From Mangifera indica (Eukaryota; Streptophyta; Magnoliopsida; Sapindales; Anacardiaceae): a DNA stretch of 64,000 bases. The notes under the pieces were generated by a model that was not told the origin of the DNA, searched no databases, and saw nothing but the letters and a program-made list of their open reading frames with translations. The translations under genes were made by a program, and so were the position numbers. Numbering within the stretch: the stretch's first letter is position 1; every line of letters starts with the position of its first letter. The stretch is from contig NC_058151.1 of the NCBI RefSeq assembly GCF_011075055.1, positions 13,893,800 through 13,957,799 of the forward strand, given 5' to 3'. This document shows positions 28,001 through 38,700 of this stretch, one piece after another.

Positions 28001-29992
28001 ATTCTTCTTTGTTAAACGTATGCATTACTTAATACGTATGAAGCTCTAAAACTACAAAATCTTTCTATATTCCATATCTCAATTGTTTTATACTGTTAAT
28101 TCAAATTCTGTAAAGGGTTATTTGAATTCAAAGTGTGGATTCGAGATGTGGATTTTCGATAGTGTGGACCACATAACTTAGCGGATAAACTTCTTTTTAC
28201 ACTTAAGTAAATGCAGCAGCCACCAAGTGAAATAAGAGTTGCGAACATGCAACATGCAAGTATACGTGTTAAGTGTCTATCAAGGAGGGTTTTTATATAA
28301 AAGTTGTATTAAAGTGTGTGCAAAAAGATAGAGAAACCACCGCAAATAGAGTGAAAATAGTCTCTTCTCCACCATGTAATTTTTTTCATTTATAGTAAAT
28401 TTTTTTCCATAGTTCGTCCGTGGTTTTTCCTGTATTAGATTTTTCATGTAAATCCTGTGTTTTTTGAGTTTTATAACAACTTGATGTTTCATAATATCAT
28501 TTTTTATCTGTTTTAGGTTGTTCGAGCTGGTTTGAATCTGGATATTGCTCCTGACTTGGTTGCGAATCAACTTAATGTTCGAAATGGAGCCCTTGTTCTA
28601 CAGGTATTCTAATGGAATCAAGAGCGACCTCAAATTCTATGAACATGGTGTCCCATATTTTGGGGAAGTTCATCTACATATTGTTTCTCATAGAATATTT
28701 ATGATTTTCCTTATGTGTTGATGCAGGTTCCTGCAAATAGCCTTGCAGCCAAAGCTGGGATACTTCCCACCACAAGGGGTTTTGCTGGTAATATTGTATT
28801 AGGAGATATCATTGTAGCTGTTGGAAACAATCCCGTAAGTTACTTGTGCTTAATCAGACTTTTCAGCTTTGCTTTCTCTATAATCTAGGGGTGTAAGCTG
28901 AGCCGAGCTCAGCTTGACTAATGTTGAGCCGAGTTTGAGTTCAAAGCGCTCGAGTTTGGCTCTCAAGCTAAGCCCAAGCATGATCAGTTCGAGTAAAATA
29001 TCAAAAAGCTTTTAAAAACTTTAAATCTTACACTTATATCCCTTAAAATCTTAAGTTGTACTTTAAATATTGAGATTGTTAGTAAAAATATAAGTATTGA
29101 GGTTAAAATGTAATAATTTAAAATTTAGGGGTGAACATATAATTTTTTTTAGTCAAGATGAGTAAACTAAACTTGTTTCAAACTAGACCTTAGGTCAAAA
29201 TCTCATTGGCTCAATAAGCTCAAACTTTCCTTTAAGTAGTTGAGTTGAGCTTGAGCCAAACATTACTCAATTCAACTTGACTCAGCTTGATTACACCCCC
29301 ACCATGGTCCACCAAGGGCTTCAAACAAATTGAGTCAAGTTTGACTTGGTTTTTGTCAAACTAAACTCGCAGTTTGATTCGAGTGTAATATTAATATAAA
29401 AAATTTTAAAGTTTCGCACTTACACTTCCAAAATTTTACTTTATTACATTGAATGATTAATGAAAATATAAGTTAATAAGTTATGAGGTTTAAATATAAT
29501 TTATCAAGCTCAGCTTAAATTTACTATTTTTATATTGTGCTTGTAACTCTCGAGTTTGAGTTTTATATAAACCTCATATAGCTAAATCTGCATACAGAGA
29601 AAGTCTTTTGTAAAGATTTGCATGGTCAACCAATCATTTATCCTCAAGAAGCTGGCACACCATGATTGGTTGATTGTGTTATAACCATTTTATTTGTTAT
29701 CTTTAGCTCCAAACAATTTTTTTTTAAAAATAAATTTTGTAGGTTTTACAAACGTGAAAGAGACTCAAACCCAAATTTTCTATTTGAAAGTTCTCATGCT
29801 CCAACCAAATAATAAGATAGCTTGAATATAATGTTTGATTGGTTTGATGGCTTCTTTTATCAGGTTAAAAGCAAAGCAGAGCTAGACAAAACCTTGGATG
29901 ACTATAATGTTGGGGATAAAGTGATCTTAAAAATTCAAAGGGGCAATGAAAACTTGGAACTCCCCATTATTCTAGAGGAGAAGACTTCATGA
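25042..29992 (+). CDS. DEG8: Thylakoid-lumen serine protease DEG8
   Basis: Thirteen exons: 25042-25196, 25321-25436, 26342-26424, 26530-26628, 26711-26777, 27043-27118, 27227-27293, 27385-27602, 27707-27774, 27845-27924, 28517-28603, 28727-28834, 29864-29992. They encode 450 residues with consistent phases. Residues 1-90 are a transit peptide plus a hydrophobic lumen-targeting stretch ([11 protein letters not shown]) and a likely AQA-type cleavage site before LGDPSVT. The trypsin-like catalytic triad is H173 (TNYHVIG), D216 (KDLAVLK) and S294 (GNSGGPLL). One PDZ domain follows (about 330-445; [29 protein letters not shown]). DEG8 acts with DEG5 on the lumenal side of thylakoids in turnover of damaged photosystem II D1 protein. 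The length equals that of the Arabidopsis protein within a few residues. Intron 12 carries a MITE and intron 2 a palindromic insertion. Confidence 0.96.
25828..26075. repeat. GGAACG/CGTTCC inverted-repeat insertion in DEG8 intron 2
   Basis: GGAACGATCGTTCC near the left end and GGAACGCATGTTCC near the right end are short palindromes. Between them are several more CGTTCC/GGAACG-type words (GGCCGTTCC, GGGGCGTTCC, GGCCGTTC). The stretch is GC-richer than the surrounding intron. This has the look of a small inverted-repeat element, but no target duplication was identified. Confidence 0.45.
28888..29300. mobile_element. ~410 bp MITE-like element in DEG8 intron 12
   Basis: It begins GGGGTGTAAGCTGAGCCGAG and ends TCAGCTTGATTACACCCCC, an imperfect terminal inverted repeat (GGGGTGTAA-C-AGCTGA). 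The interior is rich in TTGAGC/GCTCAA words. A second element with the same kind of ends and the same length lies at 59067-59476. No target duplication is obvious. It sits inside the intron between exons 12 and 13 and leaves the splice sites untouched. Confidence 0.6.
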
Positions 29993-30965
29993 TGGAATCT
30001 GCAATTTTTTACTTTTTTTTTTTTTTTAATATCACATTCAAAATATTGTGTGTTATTTTCTATATTTTATGAGAAGAACTTCAGTGGAAGCTGGCTATAA
30101 ATAATTGTTAGTAGTTACCATCGCAAGAAATTGATTTGATTTGAACTATTTGAATTTATGTTTAATAAGTCGAGTTTGTGTTAAAGATTGAGTTTATTTT
30201 CATAAAAAAAAAGGTCGTTTTGAATCAATTTTAAATATTTAAATTCGAATTAGTTTATATAAATTAATTAATTTGTTTAAAAATGATTGATGCAATACAA
30301 TCGACATATTGAAAATTTTAAATACTTATGATTTGCTTATTCAAAGTCTTCACAAAATATAGACGAAAAAATTTTCAAACAATTTTTATTGATATAAAAG
30401 GATAGCTAATAAAAAACACTAGAGTCTCTCTCAAGATCATACATACATTTCTATTACAACACTTTTGAACTGTTTTTGTAATATAATAATTACAAGTCTT
30501 GATTTGTTTGCAGAAATAATTGAAGTTTGTAAATAAATCTTCGTACCCTCGTAGAAAATATTTATCTTTGCAAACGAATCTTTCAATTTTACAAGAATAA
30601 TTTAGTATATTTGTAGAAAACTTTTGATTATTAGTTTTGCATAGTAAATTTGTAATGAAATCTTGAAATAATATTCTTTTTGTGCAACTTTATAGAAGAC
30701 ATAATCGACTAACTTGGTATCTTATAGAAAGTAATTAATGAAAACATGTTTGTATAACTTGTTTTCTAAAACCATGTAATTAAATATGTATTATTCTTTT
30801 TCTTTTGTAAGAAACATGTTTTTCTTTTAAAAAATCTTATGTTTTTGTCTTATTTTTTTATTTTTATTTATAAATAAAACAGATGAATGTCACATTTTTT
30901 AAGTAATTTTGAAATATATATATATATATATATATATTATAATTTTATCGTTATATCTTTAATAA

Positions 30966-31025
30966 TAACATGTTTTGTTTATTGAGGATGTTAACTAACA
31001 TGTTTTGTTTATTGAGGATGTTAAC
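30966..31025. repeat. Perfect 30-bp tandem repeat
   Basis: Two identical adjacent 30-base units, each beginning TAACATGTTTTG and ending GAGGATGTTAAC. The unit itself starts TAAC and ends TTAAC. Perfect identity implies a recent duplication. It lies about 350 bases upstream of the helicase start codon. Confidence 0.97.
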
Positions 31026-31171
31026 AAATATGAATAACTTCGTTGGTGAAATTATTAATGGAATAAAAAGATTTTGCATCAGAAGGTATTTCTGCCAATG
31101 TGAGGGGTAATTTTATCAAACCAAATGAAAATAATTAAATAATATTATTGATATCGGGCCATAACTCACAC

Positions 31172-31280
31172 ATGGGCCTTCGCCCGGGGCTGTCAAAATT
31201 GGCCCAATAGCTAACCGATTCAAGCCCGGATTTAAGAATCTTCTCTGAAACAAAATTCAATTCTAGGGTTAGGGTTTAGG
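31172..31280 (+). promoter_or_regulatory. SUV3-type helicase promoter: site II and telo-box motifs
   Basis: TGGGCC (31173-31178) and GGCCCA (31201-31206) are site II elements in opposite orientations. TAGGGTTAGGGTTTAGG (31264-31280) contains a telo-box. No TATA box is evident. Site II and telo-box together are common in plant nuclear genes for mitochondrial and translation proteins, which suits the predicted product. Confidence 0.6.
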
Positions 31281-31374
31281 AGGGTTCGTCTTCCTTCATC
31301 CTCATCATGACCGGCGCACAATTCGGAGAAACTTTTACTGGTTTTTGATTTTTTTGATCTCGGTTAAGTGTTAA

Positions 31375-34300
31375 ATGGGGAGGGGCCAAGCATCTACTCT
31401 GTTTCGAATTTGTACTTGGGGGAAAAATGCTCTTGGGGCAAGGGTTCTGTCGTGGAATCGATATGTTCATTCTTGTGGGCAATTTGAGAGGTCGCTATTG
31501 GAGAAAGAAAAATTCAGCCCCGTATTGGATGTGCCCAAACGTGAATTCTCGACCACCTTTATAGACTTGGTTCGTCTGCATTTGCCTTCAAAGGACAGTA
31601 ATTGTACGGATTTTAGGCATGTCAATGCAAGACTGTTTTCTTCATCCGGTAAAAAAGTTAATTTTGTTGATGATGGTAGTGCTTCTGTATCAGAAATGGT
31701 GGAGTTGGAGGAAAATGATAGTTTGAGCTTGGAAGAAAGTGTAGGTGGTGATGGAACTGGAGATAGTGTTTTCAGTTTGAAAATGATTGAATCGGAATTT
31801 ACTAATGATGATGTGGGTAGCAGCGACTCTAGCAGGTTTCAGCTGGTTTCGACCTGGGATCCTGTGGAGTTGTATAAAGAGCTAAGGAATGCTGAAAAGG
31901 GTGCCAAGCAAAAACGGTCTGATTGGGAGGTCCTACGGGAAGTTTTTCAATCCTTTTCGAATTCAGGGTGGGCAGCCAATCAGGCTCTTGCAATTTACAT
32001 TGGCAAGTCGTTTTTCCCTACGGCTGCTAGCAAGTTTCGGAGCTTTTTCTTCAAGAAATGTCCCGATGAAGTTGCCAAGTATTTGGTGTGGCTTGGTCCA
32101 TCTGATGAGGCTGTAAAGTTTCTTTTCCCCGTATTTGTTGAGTTCTGCTTGGAAAAGTTTCCTGATGAGATTAAGCGGTTTAAAAGTATGGTGGAGTCGG
32201 CTGATCTCACAAAGCCACACACTTGGTTTCCTTTTGCACGAGCGATGAAACGTAAGATTATTTATCATTGCGGTCCAACAAACAGTGGTAAGACATACAA
32301 TGCTTTGCAGCGATTTATGGAAGCAAAGAAGGGTATTTATTGCAGCCCTTTGAGGCTCTTGGCTATGGAAGTTTTTGACAAAGTGAATGCCAATGGTGTT
32401 TATTGTAGTCTTCTTACAGGTCAAGAAAAGAAACGTGTTCCATTTTCTAATCATATTGCTTGCACGGTGGAAATGGTGTCAACAGATGAAATGTATGATG
32501 TTGCTGTCATTGATGAAATCCAGATGATGGCAGATCCATCTAGAGGTTTTGCATGGACAAGAGCAGTGCTTGGATTAATGGCAGATGAAATACATTTGTG
32601 TGGAGATCCAAGTGTTCTGGATGTTGTTCGGAAGATATGTTCGGAAACTGGAGATGAGTTGTATGAGCAACACTATGAGAGGTTCAAACCATTAGTTGTT
32701 GAGGCCAAGACCTTGTTAGGAGATCTTAAAAATGTACGATCTGGGGACTGTGTAGTTGCATTTTCTAGGAGAGAGATATTTGAGGTGAAATTGGCCATTG
32801 AAAAACACACCAACCACCGTTGTTGTGTTATCTATGGTGCTTTGCCACCAGAGACTCGTAGACAGCAAGCTAACTTGTTCAATGATCAAGGTAACGAATT
32901 TGATGTGCTGGTTGCAAGTGATGCTGTGGGAATGGGTTTGAATCTTAATATAAGAAGAGTTGTTTTTTACAATCTCTCAAAGTACAATGGTGACAAGATT
33001 GTTCCAGTTCCTGCATCACAGGTTAAGCAGATTGCAGGAAGAGCTGGTAGGAGGGGAAGCATATACCCAGATGGACTCACAACAACATTGCACTTAGAGG
33101 ATTTGGATTACTTGATTGAGTGTTTGAAACAACCTTTTGAACCGGTTAAGAAAGTGGGTCTCTTTCCTTTCTTTGAGCAAGTTGAGCTATTTGCTGGCCA
33201 ACTCTCAAATGTTACTTTCTGCCAGCTGCTTGAAAAGTTTGGCGAAAATTGCCGTTTAGATGGATCCTACTTCCTATGTAAACATGACCATATAAAGAAA
33301 GTAGCTAATATGTTGGAAAAGGTGCCGGGATTATCTTTGGAAGATCGGTTCAACTTTTGTTTTGCTCCTGTTAATATTAGAGACCCCAAAGCAATGTACC
33401 ATCTTCTGAGGTTTGCTACATCTTATAGTCAAAATGTTGCTGTTAGTGTTGCAATGGGCATGCCAAAAGGTTCTGCTAGAAATGATGCTGAACTCTTAGA
33501 TCTCGAGACTAAGCATCAGGTGTTGTCGATGTATCTTTGGTTGTCCAACCAATTCAAAGGGGATGTTTTCCCGTATGTGAAGAAGGTTGAGGAAATGGCA
33601 GTGAACATTGCTGAATTATTGGGTCAATCTCTTGCCAATGCTTCTTGGAAACCAGAATCAAGGCAGGCAGGAAAGCCAAAGCCTCAGGAGAAGGAAGGTG
33701 GTTATGAGAGACCAAGATCACTCATCAAAGCGTATGAGAGGTAGGTCAAAATTGAATTCATTTAGAGATTTTTCTCCTCTAACTTGCTTATTGGGGGTTT
33801 CTCTGTGAAAGATTTTTAGCATGTCATATATATCAAAATTGACTTGTATTATAAATAGGATTATTTTATATTAACAAAAATGCTTGTTCTGTATTTTTGT
33901 TTGGAGAAATGTGGGGATTATCTTGTTTTAAAACTTAGTTGAAGCCCTTGAAAACCTCATTTCTATTTATGCGGTTATTCTCTGCTATGAAGGATGGTTC
34001 AACTGGGTTGATCGTGCCGATTCACAGTTAGACCACTGGTTTTACCGTCACATAGCATTTGCAAAAATGTTTTGCAAATTCCTTGAGTCCCAGCACTCGA
34101 GGGAACTCGGGAGAATACAAAATCATGATGTATACAATTTTTCATTGAGAGAGATACTGTCCCAATGGCGTTGGAAACATAAAATGACAATTTAGGTAAT
34201 GGAGAGTGACACTGCTCACAAACTAACCTTGTTAAGTCCAAGATTTTAGAGAAGGGAAAAGAGAGGATCTAAGCATTGTTTCAAAACCCCGAGAACCAGT

Positions 34301-34759
34301 TCCAATTCCAGTTCATTGAATGGGTAAAACCCATTTTAACTATTATGTCAGATTGATCAAGATTTGAACTGGTGTGAATAGTTCCAAACTGTGGTTCAAC
34401 TGCTGTGTCAAAGAATTGGATGTTTTTATTTGGATTTGGATGGATTTATTTTGGAAATTTATTAAAAATTTAAAAATTTTATTATGTCATGGTGACTCAC
34501 TGATTTGATTTTCCAGTTGACCTGCGGACCAACCCTTTGTCTGGGTTAACGCACGGTTCTGGTCTTAAATATAGAAGATATATATAGGTTTGGTAATGGA
34601 AGTAGTAGAAGACCACTTTTAGTATGTGGATATATGTTGTATGGCAATGAAATGCTCTATGCATTTTGCCCACCCTGAGTTTTGCTAAATTGTTTGTTTT
34701 GCAGGAAAAGGCAAGACGAGACCCCGCTGCCAGAGCATTCAGAGACAGTAGCAGCTTGA
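31375..34759 (+). CDS. SUV3: Mitochondrial DExH-box RNA helicase, SUV3-like (DExH18 type)
   Basis: Two exons: 31375-33740 and 34705-34759, giving 806 residues. The second exon adds only the C-terminal [18 protein letters not shown]. The N-terminus is Arg/Ser-rich and lacks early acidic residues, as expected of a mitochondrial targeting peptide. Helicase motifs: Walker A GPTNSGKT at 300-307, DEIQ at 380-383 (the Suv3 form of motif II), [12 protein letters not shown], and motif [12 protein letters not shown] at 552-561. A Suv3-type C-terminal region follows. Suv3 helicases unwind RNA in mitochondria and in other organisms partner with exoribonuclease for RNA decay. The ~800 residue length matches the longer Arabidopsis paralogue At5g39840 rather than the shorter At4g14790. 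It is followed by, and convergent with, the ankyrin/CCCH gene. Confidence 0.94.
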
Positions 34760-35726
34760 TGATTTTTCAGGTAGTTGGACCACACACTCCATTTATATTT
34801 AATTACTAGGATGCAAAATCACTATGTTTTGCTCTTCTTTTCTGCTGAAATTTCAGAAATTTGGAATCTGAAACAAACTGCACAGAAAAGAAGCTAGCAT
34901 TTCTATCAAATTTATGCATGGAACTGTAGAACTACTTATGTTATCATGTTAACCAAGGGCATGAAGAAAAAGACGGTTTCTTGACACCAACATCTGGGAA
35001 TCATCAGTCATCAGAATTATCAACCCTTTCAGAAATGTAGCAAAGGACTAGCATTCTGAGTGGAGCTACTTGTATAGAGAAATTTGTTATATGATGTTCC
35101 CTTTTTCCAACTGGTAACTCTATATGTGGAAGAAACAGGTCAGAGGAAGGAATAGGAAATTTTCAGTATTTGTATATTTTTCTCATTCCATCATAATTAG
35201 TTTCCGACAGCAATCATATCTTAACTATGTTATTATCTACTGTATTATTGGAGACGGCATTTGTAGAGACTTAGGGCAAGAGGAAATTTACTAGGATCAA
35301 AAGTTTCTATTAGCATCACATAAAAGGATGAAGACAGATTCTACAGAATTATGCAAAGTATTCTGGACAACTATATTTCATCAATCTACGTTACCATTCT
35401 TTTTTTTTTTTTTCTGAAAACAGCAAAAGAAATCGATAAATGGTGAGACTAGTTGAAAGGTTGCCTGAGACTAGCATACTTACAGATTTCTGGCTCCTCT
35501 GTTTCACCACAAAATATATGAATACGAGTTTCTGCAATTTTTGTTGGGGAGGAGATTTACCACCAGCTCCCATATTCTTTTCTACTTTTGGGTGCGGCAT
35601 CTTCATCCACTACACCCACTTCCTTCCTAGACTTTTTCATATATTGTGCTTCACAGTAATATATCCATGGGCATGTCATGGGAAATTTCTTCTATCTAGA
35701 CTGCAAAAGAAGTGAGAAAAAGAATG
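34760..35726. other. Spacer between convergent helicase and ankyrin/CCCH genes
   Basis: It should contain the 3' UTRs of both genes. A poly-T run (35400-35415) and AT-rich sequence are present. No gene of its own is supported. Confidence 0.6.
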
Positions 35727-38700
35727 TCAGATTTTAAAAAGGAAGGCCAAAATAATCAGCATACTTGAGGAAAAGTTGGGTTTGGCGATGCTGTACTTTG
35801 GTCTATTAGAATTGTACAACGGAGGGAACTCGTCAAATTTTGGGATGACTAAATTCATTTTGTGCACTTCCATATCGCACACCACACATTTGTGATCGAA
35901 TCTGCCAATTTGTTCAACTTCTTGTTTACAATTACCACACCACAGCAAGTGTTTACAGGGGAAGTTCCCCCACATCATCTTTTGCCAGTTGCAGCCAAAG
36001 CATAATACGTGGCGAAGGTTTGCCATGTACTTCTGCAAGCCACACACAGCATAATAGATAAATTCACAGCAATGCAATTATAGATAAAGAATGAATGCTT
36101 TTAAGTGTAGTGCATTGCTCACAGGGTAGAAATCAAACTCCCGAAGAAAGAAAACTGACGTGTTCTTTCTTTTTATAGCTAGCCACTGCAAAACCAAATG
36201 CCTGTTGCGAAGCATAAGCCTTATTCCTGCGGATGGCTCCATCCATCTTCTTCCGTCATTCTGATCTCTTGAACCTTCATCAGCTCCCTGATTTGACGCT
36301 ATCTGGGAAACAGAGAACATGTCTGGATTTGTAAACCGGGCAAACATTTGGGGCACACTAGATGATGTACTTCTATGTGCTGAATTTTCTCTCCGTGATG
36401 TGGCTGTGCTATCTTCAGTGACCTCATGGGATGAATTTCCCTCGATACCTCTAGTCGTTAAGCCAGTGGATGCGCTAGATCCCAACGGAAGGTCCTGAGG
36501 TGACTTGGAATCACATGAATCACTGTCATCACTGTCACCAATTGATTTTTCTGGGAAGGACGGGTGGTGCTTTTTCAGTTGCTGGAGAACTTCCAGTTTT
36601 GGCTTAGGTATGCTGCTAGGCAGCAGCACCATGTGATTAGGAGATCTATTGTTACTCAAAGTCCCAGACTTCACGGTGCAAATATCGGGGAAGGTCCTCA
36701 CAAAGTCACTGAGTTTTGGATACCCGAGAGAGGCATGATCCATTTCTAGTTGAAAAGCAGCCTTGAAATCTGCTTTCAGAGATGAGAGAGCATATTCTCC
36801 TTCAATGGGAAACTTATACACATGTTGTAAGAAGCGAGGGAGCCACTTTTTGAAAATCCTGAGCCATTTGGGCATGTTTTGGTCCCCAGAAGGGGTGCTG
36901 ACATCTGCTTGAGACTCAGTGGCACTTGTCATTGGCTGACAAAGAAGCAATCTATCAGCCCAAGATTGTTGTTCAGGTTTTTCCTCGACTAATGTCTCCC
37001 TACATGGCATCTCTTCTACGCTCTTCCTAGTGGGTATCTCCTCTTCAATCTTTCGGGCAGACATTTCTTCTGTAGTCTTCTTATCTGGCGTCAGTGCCTG
37101 TAGTTGAGACTGGTCCTTATTATTTGCTTCTCGCCGTTGAGCTGCTTGTTTCTGCAGCTCAGCAAGCACAAGAAATTTTGGGATAGCACTTTTAATCTCA
37201 ACTTTCTTGCCCATAATGGTTACATAGCGGGCTTCAACAGCCTCAGAAACAGATTCTTCATGTACAAAGGTTACGAAGCCAAATCCTCGAGACTGTATCT
37301 GCTTTCCCGTTTGAAATCCTGCAACTCTGGCATCTTCAACTGGCCCAAAATGCTCTTCAAAAAACTCCCTCAATGAGTCTGATTCATAAAAGTGAAAGAG
37401 AAACATGTCGTTCAGATTAATATACAGAGAAATAAACAAGTTCATTCGTTAACCTAATTCCTTAGAAAAGCTTTCACTAATTAATGGAATATGACCTAAT
37501 TTTTATTCCTATGAATTGCACAAGTCAAAGTTCTAACCAGAGTCCACCGTTAGAGGAAGGCCTCCTACAAAAATTTTACGTTTGAAGTCCTCGGCTGTGG
37601 CAGAATGAATCCAGCTCACTCCAGGTTTCGTCTTCCCAAGCTCCTGAACTCCGTGAGCATAAAAACACTTGGCTCCTCTGACGCATCCACTAGGAGATTC
37701 AAAATACTTACAAATCTCGATCTTCATATTCGAGCAGATTCTGCAGTTCAAATCCAGTAGGAATTATTAAAACCATATATAAGAAAAAGATTCACATGCA
37801 ATTATAAAGTTCAGTTCTCCGTTTGCGTATTCACCTATCGAAATCGCTGCCTTCTTCATTCATGGACAGTAGCACTTCACAAGTTTCTGAAATTTCATCT
37901 CCTTCCAGAGCATTATATTTCTGCTGGGTGGCCAAAGCACGGTTCCCTGCACATGTATAACCAAGGACATAGGCTGAAAATGGATAAAATAAATAAACGG
38001 CGTTATATCTTTATGGTTTTATATTATTTCAGGTTCAACTTACTGTGACAAATATTGGCTGCATTAAGCAAAAAACGCATGTCTTGCGACACTGCCAAGT
38101 CTATTGGTCTCTCTCTCCTGGAGATGACAACAAATAATACACACGAGGAAAAATAAATATCAACAAGTCTTTTACAGTCAAATTATATAATTGAATGATA
38201 TAAAGGAAAGAGAGATCTGTTCCAACCGCAAATTTAGGACTTCACTGTTGGCTCCCTGACTCAAAAGGAGCTCAGCACAGTCCAAATGATCATTCTTAGC
38301 GGCAAAAAAAAGTGGGGTTTCCTTCATTATTGTTTTGGAGTTTATACATTCTGCTTCTTCCAACAGAAGGACCTGTAATCTCAAAACCGTTAAAAAAAAA
38401 AAAGAAAGGACAATAACTAGGAAGTGTAAGAGCAGCTTCCTTTTGGATGGAATAGCGTATTGATAAATACAAGAGAACTGCAAAGGAGACATGAAGAGGT
38501 TATATACGTGCCTCCAGTGCCTGTAAATTGCCACTAGCAGCAGCAAGGTGAACGGCAGTTAACCCCAGCTTATTTTTTTGGTTCACTCGGGCACCATGTT
38601 TCAGGAGGAGCCCCACTATCCTGCAAACAGTTTTAAGTCAAAGAAGCAAAAGTTTGGGTCCCAATGAAACAAGCAGGCTAGACACAGATAGAGACCTATT

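Larger units (their letters stand above)
29993..31374. other. Spacer between DEG8 and SUV3-type helicase
   Basis: It starts with the DEG8 3' UTR, continues as AT-rich sequence with a (TA)n run (30914-30937) and a perfect 30-bp tandem repeat (30966-31025), and ends in the helicase promoter (31150-31374). No gene is seen. Confidence 0.7.

Noticed and set aside
31264..31280. Telomere-like TAGGGTTAGGGTTTAGG
   Set aside because: Only about two units just upstream of a start codon; it fits a telo-box promoter motif, not a telomere remnant.
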